From Candidatus Omnitrophota bacterium (lineage in GTDB: Bacteria > Omnitrophota > Omnitrophia > Omnitrophales > Danuiimicrobiaceae): a DNA stretch of 12,411 nucleotides. The notes beneath the pieces are model-generated. The model did no database searches. It had not been told where the DNA came from and saw only the letters and a list, made by a program, of their open reading frames with translations. A program made the position numbers and the translations under genes. Below, piece by piece: positions 5,994 through 12,411 of this stretch. The stretch lies in contig JACQQT010000019.1 in NCBI GenBank assembly GCA_016206815.1, positions 1-12,411 of the forward strand. Direction: 5' to 3'. The first letter of the stretch is position 1, and each line of letters opens with the position of its first letter.

Positions 5994-7641
5994 TCAAACG
6001 TTTCCAGCTCTTGCCAAAACGCTGGGGATTCCGGAAGATGTGCTGCAAAAGACCTCCTATGACATCGCGCTTCCCAAAATCAACGCTCACGGGGATTTGT
6101 CCATCAATTTAGCGTTTCAGATCGGCCGATTTCTTAAAAGGAATCCACTTGAAGTTGCAGCCGCCTGCCAGAGTGTGTTGACCGAAAGCATACAGCGCAA
6201 TGTTGCCTGGAAGGCGTGGATTCTGGAAATTACGGTGGAGAAACCGGGGTTTATTAACTTTCACTTAACGAACCAAGCGATTGCAACGCAATTAATTGAG
6301 ATATCAGGCCAGGATCAACGTTTCGGTACTTCTACCAAAGGAGCGGGAACGAAAGTTGTGATCGAGTTCGTCAGCGCCAACCCGACGGGGCCGCTGACAA
6401 TCGCGCACGGCCGGCAAGCGGCTATCGGAGACACCCTGGCTCGGATTTTGAGTGCCGTCGGTTACAAAGTGCACAAGGAATTTTATTTGAATGACGCCGG
6501 TCGCCAGATTCGGCTTTTAGGGCAGAGCCTGTGGGCGCGTTACCGGGACGTGTGCGGTGAAAAAGCGCTGCTCCCGGAGGAAGGCTATCAAGGCGCTTAT
6601 CTCATCGATATCGCAGCGGCGTTAAAAAAAGAAAAGGGTGATTCGCTTTTAAAAAAAGAGCCGGAAAAAGCGTTGGAAGAAGTGACCGCCTACGGGATTC
6701 AATCCATTTTGGAGAATATCAAGAAAGATTTGACTGAGATGCGGGTTGAGTTTAATGAGTATTTCAATGAAACGTTGCTCTATCGGAAAAAACTGACTGA
6801 TCGCGCTCTGGAGATTCTCCGAAAAAAGAATCTTTCCTATGAGGCGGACGGGGCGCTTTGGTTTCGTTCCACCCAGTTTGGCGATGATAAGGACCGGGTG
6901 TTAAGAAAGAAAACGGGGGAGTACACGTATTTAACTCCTGACATTGCATATCATCAAAATAAGTTCGAGCGAGGGTTCGATCGAGCGATCAACCTGTGGG
7001 GACCGGATCATCACGGCTATGTGCCAAGGCTCAAGGCGGCTTGCCAGGCCTTGGGGTTTGAGGCAAAGCAATTGGATGTTTTGATCGTGCAGTTGACCAC
7101 GCTTTATCGGGACGGTGAGCCCGTTCGAATGTCGACCCGGGCGGGTGAATTTATTACGCTTCGGGAACTGATGGATGAGGTGGGGGTGGATGCCGCGCGG
7201 TTTTTTTTCCTGATGCGGAAAGTCGACAGCCATTTGGATTTTGATTTGGCGCTGGCGACGCGGAGGACGGATGAAAACCCTGTTTATTATCTTCAATATG
7301 CGCATGCCAGAATTTCAAGCATTCTCGAATTCGCCAACCGCAAGGTAGACTCCAATGCGGACCTCTCGCTGATCCGGGAGGAGGAGGCGTTTGATTTAAT
7401 CAAGAAAATGGCCGAGTATCCGGAAGCCTTGGAACAAGCCGCCCAGCATTTGGAACCTTACCGGATTGTGGATTATTTAAGGGAGCTTGCCGCCTTGTTT
7501 CATCGGTTTTATACGCTTGACCGGATCGTCAGCGATGATGAACCGCTCACAAAATCACGACTTCTCTTGACCGATTGCGTTCGGATTGTCTTAAGAAACG
7601 GGCTGGCGGTCTTGGGGGTTTCGGCTCCCCGCAAAATGTGA
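5965..7641 (+). CDS. argS: Arginyl-tRNA synthetase
   Basis: Class I aminoacyl-tRNA synthetase that charges tRNA-Arg with arginine in the cytoplasm. The 558-residue protein is of usual length and has the domains in order: an N-terminal Add1-type tRNA-recognition domain (about residues 1-115), the catalytic domain with SANPTGPLTIAHGRQ carrying the HIGH-equivalent at His148-Gly149, YLNDAGRQIRLLG, WGPDHHGYVPRLKAA, the KMSKS-equivalent RMSTRAGEFITL at about 388, and a DALR-type anticodon-binding domain ending in VLGVSAPRKM, the standard C-terminus. The ATG at 5965 lies inside the end of rsfS and has no strong ribosome binding site, so its translation probably depends on ribosomes finishing rsfS. 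The stop codon shares one base with the miaA start. Nothing is missing or odd in the active-site motifs. Confidence 0.97.
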   Translation: MKKKLKDLVDQTFPALAKTLGIPEDVLQKTSYDIALPKINAHGDLSINLAFQIGRFLKRNPLEVAAACQSVLTESIQRNVAWKAWILEITVEKPGFINFHLTNQAIATQLIEISGQDQRFGTSTKGAGTKVVIEFVSANPTGPLTIAHGRQAAIGDTLARILSAVGYKVHKEFYLNDAGRQIRLLGQSLWARYRDVCGEKALLPEEGYQGAYLIDIAAALKKEKGDSLLKKEPEKALEEVTAYGIQSILENIKKDLTEMRVEFNEYFNETLLYRKKLTDRALEILRKKNLSYEADGALWFRSTQFGDDKDRVLRKKTGEYTYLTPDIAYHQNKFERGFDRAINLWGPDHHGYVPRLKAACQALGFEAKQLDVLIVQLTTLYRDGEPVRMSTRAGEFITLRELMDEVGVDAARFFFLMRKVDSHLDFDLALATRRTDENPVYYLQYAHARISSILEFANRKVDSNADLSLIREEEAFDLIKKMAEYPEALEQAAQHLEPYRIVDYLRELAALFHRFYTLDRIVSDDEPLTKSRLLLTDCVRIVLRNGLAVLGVSAPRKM

Positions 7642-8564
7642 TGTCAAAAAAAGTCCTTTTTTTGGTCGGGCCTACCGGAAGCGGTAAGTCAAAGCTGGCC
7701 TTGTTTCTTGCGAAGCGATTGCGGGGCGAAATTATTTCCTGCGACTCCATGCAAGTGTATCGCGGGATGGACGTGGGAACCGCAAAGCCCACCCCAAAAG
7801 AACAAAGACAGATCCCGCATCATTTAATCAATCTGATATCGCCTCGCGCTGAATATTCCGTATTCAAATTTCGCGCGCAAGCACTCCAAGCCATCAAAAC
7901 CATTTTGGCCCGTAAACATCTTCCGATCATCGTGGGCGGATCCGGGCTTTATGTCAAAGCAATCGTTGACGGGATTGCGCCTCAGCCGGGCAAGGAAAGA
8001 AGCGTGCGCGAACGTTTGGAAAAAACAGCAAAGAAGAAAGGAGTTTCTTATTTGTACCGACAACTTGAGGCGTCCGATCCCGAGAGCGCAGCCAAGATTC
8101 ATTCCAATGACTTGCGGCGCATCATTCGGGCGCTTGAAATTTTCGAGTTATCCAGGCGGACAAAAACAGATTGGAAACAGGAAACAAAGGGTTTGGAGGA
8201 AATGGGAGTTCAGCCGCTTATGTTTGGGTTGCTCAGAAAACGCGAAGCGCTTTACCGAGGGATTGAAGCCCGCATTGAAGCAATGTTTCAGGCTGGATGG
8301 GTCCGGGAAGTTCAGAGGCTCAAGCGCATCGGTTTTTCAAAGACTGCCCGTGCCGCAATCGGTTATCACGAGATCCTGGGATATCTAGCCGGAACTCAAA
8401 CCCTGGAGGATGCAAAGTCAGAAATCAAAAAAAGAACGCGTCATCTTGCAAAACGGCAGATGACGTGGTTCGGCAAAGACAAACGAATTCATTGGATCTC
8501 AGTTTCCGGCGAAAATTTCATTCAGCATTCTGCGCTCGTGATCAGACGCCATTTTAGAAATTAG
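7641..8564 (+). CDS. miaA: tRNA dimethylallyltransferase
   Basis: Transfers the dimethylallyl group of DMAPP to N6 of A37 in tRNAs that read codons beginning with U, giving i6A, which MiaB can then methylthiolate. The 307-residue protein carries the P-loop GPTGSGKS at residues 10-17, SCDSMQVYRGMDVGTAKPT with catalytic-site Asp35, GGSGLYVKAIVDG, NDLRRIIRALEI, the AAIGYHEILGYL segment and the C-terminal RTRHLAKRQMTWF tRNA-contact helix. The start is the ATG at 7641, which shares its first base with the argS stop (TGATG), a classical coupled arrangement. Family similarity starts exactly there, so a longer frame from 7575 inside argS is rejected. hflX follows after only 6 bases. In enterobacteria hfq lies between miaA and hflX; here it is absent. 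Confidence 0.97.
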   Translation: MSKKVLFLVGPTGSGKSKLALFLAKRLRGEIISCDSMQVYRGMDVGTAKPTPKEQRQIPHHLINLISPRAEYSVFKFRAQALQAIKTILARKHLPIIVGGSGLYVKAIVDGIAPQPGKERSVRERLEKTAKKKGVSYLYRQLEASDPESAAKIHSNDLRRIIRALEIFELSRRTKTDWKQETKGLEEMGVQPLMFGLLRKREALYRGIEARIEAMFQAGWVREVQRLKRIGFSKTARAAIGYHEILGYLAGTQTLEDAKSEIKKRTRHLAKRQMTWFGKDKRIHWISVSGENFIQHSALVIRRHFRN

Positions 8565-8570
8565 TCATTC

Positions 8571-9665
8571 ATGGCACGAGACAAAGCTTTTCTGGCCGGA
8601 ATTTTTAGAAAAGGGATTGAAAGAGGGCATTCCGAGAAGATTCTAGAGGAATTGTCTGAGTTAACGCGCTCTGCCGGCGGGATGGTCGCAGGCACCCTGA
8701 CGGCTCACATCGAGCGGCCCACATCAAATTTATTTATCACGCGGGGAAAACTTGAAGAAATCAGGTCTAAAACCACCGCTGTGAAAGCAAACCTTGTGAT
8801 TTTCAATGTAGACTTATCACCGGTGCAGGCGAGGAATATCGAAGCGGCGCTAGGCGTGCGCGTCGTAGACCGGACGGGTTTAATTATTGATATTTTCGCC
8901 CGCCGCGCGCAGTCAAGAGCAGGACGCCTTCAGGTGGAGCTTGCGCAGCTGAATTATTTACTGCCGCGTTTGGTGGGCCGCGGCGTCATCATGTCCCGCA
9001 CAGGCGGCGGAATCGGAACGCGCGGGCCCGGCGAACAAAAGTTGGAAGTCGATCGGCGGAAGATCCGCGAAAGAATCGGACGCGTTCAGAAAGAGCTGGT
9101 GAAGTTGAGATCGCATCAGCGTTTACTCAGAAAGCAACGGAAGAGAAAAGCATTTTCGGTGGCAGCCATTGTGGGGTATACCAATGCAGGAAAGTCTACG
9201 CTCGTGAATGCGCTGACCCAATCTCGTATTTTTGTAGAAGATAAATTATTTGCAACCCTGGATCCCACCACCCGGATTTTAGAAGTGCCGGGAAGCCACG
9301 GGATTTTATTGACGGATACCGTCGGATTTTTGGTCGATCTTCCGCATTCCTTGATCGAGGCGTTTCAGGCGACTTTAGATGAGGTGATCGAAGCAGATTG
9401 CTTGATCCACGTGCTTGACGTTTCAAATGCTGCCTATCAGGATCAGCATCGCGCGGTCCTCCGAGTGTTGGAGGAATTAGGAGTCCATGGAAAACCTTCC
9501 GTTTTGGTTCTCAATAAAGTGGATCGTTTGGACGAATTACAAATGGAACGTGCCTCCAATGCGTTTCCGGAAGGAATTCTCATTTCAGCCAAGGAGAGGC
9601 TTCATTTAGACCGGCTCATTCAAGCCGTTCAACGCATGATGACACAAGAGGTAAATATCAGATGA
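8571..9665 (+). CDS. hflX: Ribosome-associated GTPase HflX
   Basis: A GTPase that binds the large ribosomal subunit and splits stalled ribosomes, notably after heat shock (known for E. coli HflX). The 364-residue protein has an N-terminal nucleotide-binding HflX domain, the family signature RTGGGIGTRGPGE after the LAQLNYLLPRL segment, a basic linker helix rich in Arg and Lys (about 155-192), and the G domain: G1 GYTNAGKS at 202-209, a threonine-containing G2 (ATLDPTTR), G3 DTVGF at 249-253, G4 NKVD at 315-318 and a short SAKE as G5. It is somewhat shorter than E. coli HflX (about 426), lacking part of the C-terminal extension, as in many bacteria. The ribosome binding site upstream of 8571 is weak, which suggests coupling to miaA six bases earlier. 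Its stop overlaps the next start by four bases (ATGA). Confidence 0.96.
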   Translation: MARDKAFLAGIFRKGIERGHSEKILEELSELTRSAGGMVAGTLTAHIERPTSNLFITRGKLEEIRSKTTAVKANLVIFNVDLSPVQARNIEAALGVRVVDRTGLIIDIFARRAQSRAGRLQVELAQLNYLLPRLVGRGVIMSRTGGGIGTRGPGEQKLEVDRRKIRERIGRVQKELVKLRSHQRLLRKQRKRKAFSVAAIVGYTNAGKSTLVNALTQSRIFVEDKLFATLDPTTRILEVPGSHGILLTDTVGFLVDLPHSLIEAFQATLDEVIEADCLIHVLDVSNAAYQDQHRAVLRVLEELGVHGKPSVLVLNKVDRLDELQMERASNAFPEGILISAKERLHLDRLIQAVQRMMTQEVNIR

Positions 9666-10447
9666 ATCGCCCCATCGGATTATTGTCGGATTTTGGACTC
9701 AGGGATCATTACGTCGGATCGCTTAAGAGCGTGATTCTAAAGATCAATCCGGAAGCCATCCTTTTTGATTTGACGCACGATATCCGCCCTCAGAACATTC
9801 ATGAAGGGGCGTTCGTCCTGAATGCAATCTACCGGGTTTTGCCTCCTCAAGCAATTGTGGTCGCAGTGGTAGATCCCGGCGTTGGGAGCGATCGTCAAGC
9901 TATCTGCGTCAAAACGAAGCATTCTTTTTTGATTGCACCCAACAACGGGATTTTGCATTTTGCACTCCAAAATGAAAAGTCCTACGAAATCAGGGCGATT
10001 ACCAATGAACGTTATTTTCATTTGCCGGTGAGCTCAACGTTTCACGGCAGGGATATTTTTGCACCCGTAGCGGCGCACTTGAGCCGGAAAGATATCTTTT
10101 CATCTCTCGGGCCTCGTATCCAAAAGATCAAACCCCTGCCGATTCCAAAGGCACGTCGCGCAGGCAAACAGATTCATGGCGAGGTGATTTATCTCGATCG
10201 ATTCGGAAACGCAATGACCAATATTAATCGCGGGATGATCACTTCTCCAAACCCAAAACGCTTAACCGTCCGGGCAAAACGTAAGTTCCGGGCCCTATTG
10301 AAACCATTTTTTGGCGCCGGAGAAAAGGGGAAACTGATTGCGTTATGGAACAGCGGAGAGCTTCTGGAGTTGGCCGTTCGGGAAGATTCAGCCCAAAAAA
10401 GGTACGGACTTCGAATCGGGGATCCGGTTTTGGTTCAGTCTTCGTAG
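9662..10447 (+). CDS. SAM hydroxide adenosyltransferase (DUF62 / SAM hydrolase, adenosine-forming)
   Basis: Members of this family (PF01887) split S-adenosylmethionine with water to give adenosine and methionine, and are related to the fluorinating and chlorinating SAM enzymes. The 261-residue protein begins with the typical LLSDFGLRDHYVGSLK. It carries the residues equivalent to the known Asp-Arg-His set of the hydrolases: Asp71 and Arg78 in VVDPGVGSDRQ and His128 in STFHGRDIFAP. The APNNGIL segment and a C-terminal domain with GEVIYLDRFGNAMTN are also normal. The length is standard, and the hydrolase set argues against a halogenase. It overlaps hflX by four bases, so it is surely co-translated with it. 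Why cells waste SAM in this way is not settled; control of SAM level or removal of the wrong SAM diastereomer have been suggested. Its place after tRNA-modification genes may be only chance. Confidence 0.92.
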   Translation: MNRPIGLLSDFGLRDHYVGSLKSVILKINPEAILFDLTHDIRPQNIHEGAFVLNAIYRVLPPQAIVVAVVDPGVGSDRQAICVKTKHSFLIAPNNGILHFALQNEKSYEIRAITNERYFHLPVSSTFHGRDIFAPVAAHLSRKDIFSSLGPRIQKIKPLPIPKARRAGKQIHGEVIYLDRFGNAMTNINRGMITSPNPKRLTVRAKRKFRALLKPFFGAGEKGKLIALWNSGELLELAVREDSAQKRYGLRIGDPVLVQSS

Positions 10448-10462
10448 GAAAGGCATTTCATT

Positions 10463-11035
10463 GTGAGAAAAACAAGAAAAAGCACTGCGTTTAAGACCCT
10501 GGGGTCGAGTTTGATTCATCGAGCACGTCTTTTTGACTTGCGTGCGGTTCGGATGCGCGCGCCGGATGGACGCCGGTTTCGGCATCAAATTATCCATCAT
10601 CCGGGCGCAGCCGTGATCATTCCCATGCTTCCCGGAAATCGCTTTGTCCTGATCCGGCAATTTCGGACGGCAGTAGGCCGAAAAATTTGGGAGTTCCCGG
10701 CAGGAACGCTTGAGAAAAAGGAAACCCCGATCGCCTGCGCCAAGCGGGAAATCATTGAGGAAATCGGTTATCGGGCGAAGACGTGGAAAAAGCTGGTTTC
10801 GTTTTATCCGGCGCCCGGGATTTCGACCGAATTCATGCATGTATTCATTGCGGCCGATCTGGTTCCCGCGGAGATGTGCTTGGACCAGGACGAATTTATC
10901 GAGAAACGGATCGTGTCTTTCTCGCGTTTACAAAAAATGACATTTGATGGTACTATGGTAGACGCAAAAACGATGTTGAGTTTCCTTTATTTTTGCCGGA
11001 AATTTCATCGAGCCAAACGAAACAGGAGTGCCTAA
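10463..11035 (+). CDS. NUDIX hydrolase, ADP-ribose pyrophosphatase-like
   Basis: Predicted to hydrolyse a nucleoside diphosphate linked to another group, most likely ADP-ribose, to AMP and ribose 5-phosphate. The 190-residue protein has a complete NUDIX box: Gly81, Glu87, then REIIEEIGY with Arg95, Glu96, Glu99 and Glu100 as metal ligands. Before it lies HHPGAAVIIPML and the segment IRQFRTAVGRKIWEFPAG, both typical of the ADP-ribose and GDP-mannose pyrophosphatase branch. After it comes the FYPAPGISTEFMHVFIA stretch of the same branch. The GTG at 10463 is supported by AGGAAAGG (10446-10453), nine bases upstream and partly covering the previous stop codon. The gap to the SAM enzyme is 15 bases, the largest inside this operon, and the stop shares one base with the response-regulator start. 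Family is secure; the exact substrate is inferred from the motifs. Confidence 0.9.
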   Translation: MRKTRKSTAFKTLGSSLIHRARLFDLRAVRMRAPDGRRFRHQIIHHPGAAVIIPMLPGNRFVLIRQFRTAVGRKIWEFPAGTLEKKETPIACAKREIIEEIGYRAKTWKKLVSFYPAPGISTEFMHVFIAADLVPAEMCLDQDEFIEKRIVSFSRLQKMTFDGTMVDAKTMLSFLYFCRKFHRAKRNRSA

Positions 11036-11400
11036 TGGGAAAGCATATTGCAATCGTGGATGACGAGATGGATATCGCCGAAACCGCAAAACTTCGGTTG
11101 GAAGCAAATGGTTACCAAGTTTCGATCACCGCAGGCGAGAAAACCATTCGCGATCTTTTAAACATAAAACCGGATCTCATTCTTTTGGATGTGATGATGC
11201 CGGGGATGGATGGGTTCACGGTGATTCGAGAGCTGAAACGGAAACCGGAATTATCAAGCATTCCGATCATTATTTTTTCCGGAAAGCCCAAAGAAACCAT
11301 GATTCAGCTTTTTGGCCCCGAAGGCATTGCGGGCTACATTTCAAAACCCTACCAGCCGGAAGCATTACTGGCGCAAATTAAGCAGGTGTTGGGGGAATGA
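11035..11400 (+). CDS. Single-domain response regulator (receiver domain only)
   Basis: A 121-residue CheY-like phosphoacceptor. The acidic pocket is Asp9-Asp10 (IVDDE), the phosphorylation site is Asp52 in LILLDVMMPGMDG, the switch residue is Ser82 in IIFSG, and the conserved lysine is Lys104 in ISKPY. No output domain follows, so it must act by binding a partner or relaying phosphate. The ATG at 11035 shares its base with the NUDIX stop (TAATG) and has AGGAG at 11024-11028, six bases upstream, so a longer frame from 10993 is rejected. No histidine kinase lies in the window. The stop codon is followed immediately by the start of the deoxyhypusine-synthase-like gene, so the two are made together, though a functional link is not shown. 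Confidence 0.93.
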   Translation: MGKHIAIVDDEMDIAETAKLRLEANGYQVSITAGEKTIRDLLNIKPDLILLDVMMPGMDGFTVIRELKRKPELSSIPIIIFSGKPKETMIQLFGPEGIAGYISKPYQPEALLAQIKQVLGE

Positions 11401-12411
11401 ATGACTTCGCATATGAAATCTGATCCGCGAAAACAAATTGACGTTCCGGCTGAAAAGAAACAGAAGAAAACGGTTTTGTCGCAGCCGATCGAAGAACTTG
11501 ATTTGGAGAGCACGGCAAGCATTGGTGGGTTGATTGAATCGTTCGCTCAGATGTCCATTCAAGCCAGAAATCTAGGGCAAGCGGCAAATGTGTTTGAACG
11601 GATGCTCACAGACTCCGAGCGGCCGACGATTCTGCTTGGGCTCGCCGGTCCCTTGATTGCGGCAGGCCTCCGGAAGGTGATTCGCGATATGGTGGCCTAC
11701 GGCCTTGTGGATGCAATTGTCGCCACAGGCGCCATCTTGTATCAGGACTATTACAGAGCGCACGGTTATCAGCACTACAAAGGCAGCCCGCATGCAGACG
11801 ATGCTTTGCTTCGCAATCTTTTGATTGACCGTATTTATGACACGTACGTGGATGAGGAAAAGTTCAATGTGTTAGACTCCAAGATCGGGCGTTTCGCGGA
11901 TCAATTGCCGCCCGGAGAATATTCCAGCAGAACTTTTTTGCACGAGCTTTCGAAGGATTTAGACGACCCTCATTCTATCTTGAAGACCGCCTACCAGTAT
12001 GGGATTCCGGTTTTTTCACCGGCGTTGAATGATTCCAGCATCGGAATCGGCTTAACCGAACACTATCATCGGGTGAAATCGGAGAAGAAGCGGGGAGTCG
12101 TGATTAATTCAATCCGGGATAATTACGAATTGACCCAAATTGTGACGAAATCAAAACGGACCGCCGCGTTTTATGTGGCGGGAGGGGTTCCTAAAAATTT
12201 TATCAACGATTCGATTGTGACGGCTTACGTTTTTGGAAAAGATACCGGCGGACATAAATATGCCCTCCAAATGACGACGGATGCGCCCCACTGGGGCGGA
12301 TTGAGCGGGAGCACGCTCTCAGAGGCAACTTCTTGGGGAAAGGTCCATCGGGAAGCGTCCACCGCGATGGTCTTTGTAGAGCCGTCTGTTTCGTTGCCTT
12401 TGATCGTCGCT
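11401..12411 (+). CDS. Deoxyhypusine-synthase-like protein, cut by the window end (possible homospermidine synthase)
   Basis: The frame runs 337 codons from ATG 11401 to the last base with no stop, so the C-terminus is missing. After a charged, probably flexible N-terminus of about 35 residues, the deoxyhypusine synthase fold appears: RNLGQAANVFERML, LAGPLIAAGLRKVIRDMV, ATGAILYQDYYRAHG, IPVFSPALNDSSIG, YVAGGVPKNFI and EATSWGKV with Lys314 at the place of the lysine that forms the imine intermediate. Deoxyhypusine synthase moves an aminobutyl group from spermidine to eIF5A using NAD+. Bacteria lack that target, and a cyanobacterial relative (SpeY) makes homospermidine. The bacterial-type VPKNF replaces the eukaryotic VKHHI. 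GGGGGA at 11391-11396 supports the start; an ATG at 11413 is a second choice. It follows the response regulator with no gap. The substrate is inferred, not shown. Confidence 0.9.
   Translation, partial: MTSHMKSDPRKQIDVPAEKKQKKTVLSQPIEELDLESTASIGGLIESFAQMSIQARNLGQAANVFERMLTDSERPTILLGLAGPLIAAGLRKVIRDMVAYGLVDAIVATGAILYQDYYRAHGYQHYKGSPHADDALLRNLLIDRIYDTYVDEEKFNVLDSKIGRFADQLPPGEYSSRTFLHELSKDLDDPHSILKTAYQYGIPVFSPALNDSSIGIGLTEHYHRVKSEKKRGVVINSIRDNYELTQIVTKSKRTAAFYVAGGVPKNFINDSIVTAYVFGKDTGGHKYALQMTTDAPHWGGLSGSTLSEATSWGKVHREASTAMVFVEPSVSLPLIVA

Noticed and set aside
9662..10447. SAM-dependent halogenase (fluorinase or chlorinase) instead of a SAM hydrolase
   Set aside because: The Asp71, Arg78 and His128 set of the hydroxide adenosyltransferases is present, and the neighbours are not a natural-product cluster.
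10388..10840. A 150-codon open frame on the minus strand across the NUDIX gene
   Set aside because: It covers the NUDIX box region in antisense, shows no domain and has no own ribosome binding site.
11401..12411. True deoxyhypusine synthase acting on eIF5A
   Set aside because: The gene neighbours are bacterial, bacteria have no eIF5A, and the KNF segment follows the bacterial subfamily rather than the eukaryotic KHH.

Overview
The window holds 13 protein-coding genes, one tRNA gene and a few non-coding signals. All of the genes lie on the + strand with very little spacing. Base composition is moderate. The genes are bacterial housekeeping types (RsfS, ArgS, MiaA, HflX), and there is a short lipobox protein, so the source is a bacterium that makes lipoproteins and is probably Gram-negative. 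A deoxyhypusine-synthase-like gene, a lone receiver domain and a GTCATTCCC-type palindromic repeat suggest an uncultured lineage such as Omnitrophota, Nitrospirota or a deltaproteobacterial group. That placement is a guess; the sequence does not prove it.

Region 1 (1-2686) is a lipid module. A long-chain acyl-CoA synthetase overlaps a monoacylglycerol-lipase-like hydrolase by 38 bases. Together they could release a fatty acid and activate it to acyl-CoA. Region 2 (2687-2961) is the largest gap. It holds a strong terminator-like hairpin, a second stem that competes with it for the same bases, and a tRNA-Ala(CGC) gene with the G3:U70 identity pair. Region 3 (2962-5035) holds glutamine-dependent NAD+ synthetase, a small orphan lipoprotein and an inverted repeat.

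Region 4 (5036 to the window end) looks like one long operon of nine genes: ogt, rsfS, argS, miaA, hflX, a SAM hydroxide adenosyltransferase, a NUDIX hydrolase, a single-domain response regulator and a deoxyhypusine-synthase-like enzyme cut by the window end. Neighbouring genes overlap, touch or lie at most 15 bases apart. The core of the operon serves translation: ribosome silencing, Arg-tRNA charging, tRNA A37 isopentenylation and ribosome rescue. The distal part handles nucleotide and polyamine chemistry: SAM hydrolysis, nucleoside-diphosphate-sugar clean-up and a NAD-dependent aminobutyl transferase.

The most unusual observation is a 120-base (40-codon) palindromic repeat inserted exactly in frame inside ogt, at a position likely to be a surface loop. 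All the catalytic motifs downstream of it remain intact. No CRISPR array, insertion sequence, phage gene or defence system was seen. Apart from the ogt insert and the unusual distal operon, this is ordinary chromosomal core sequence.
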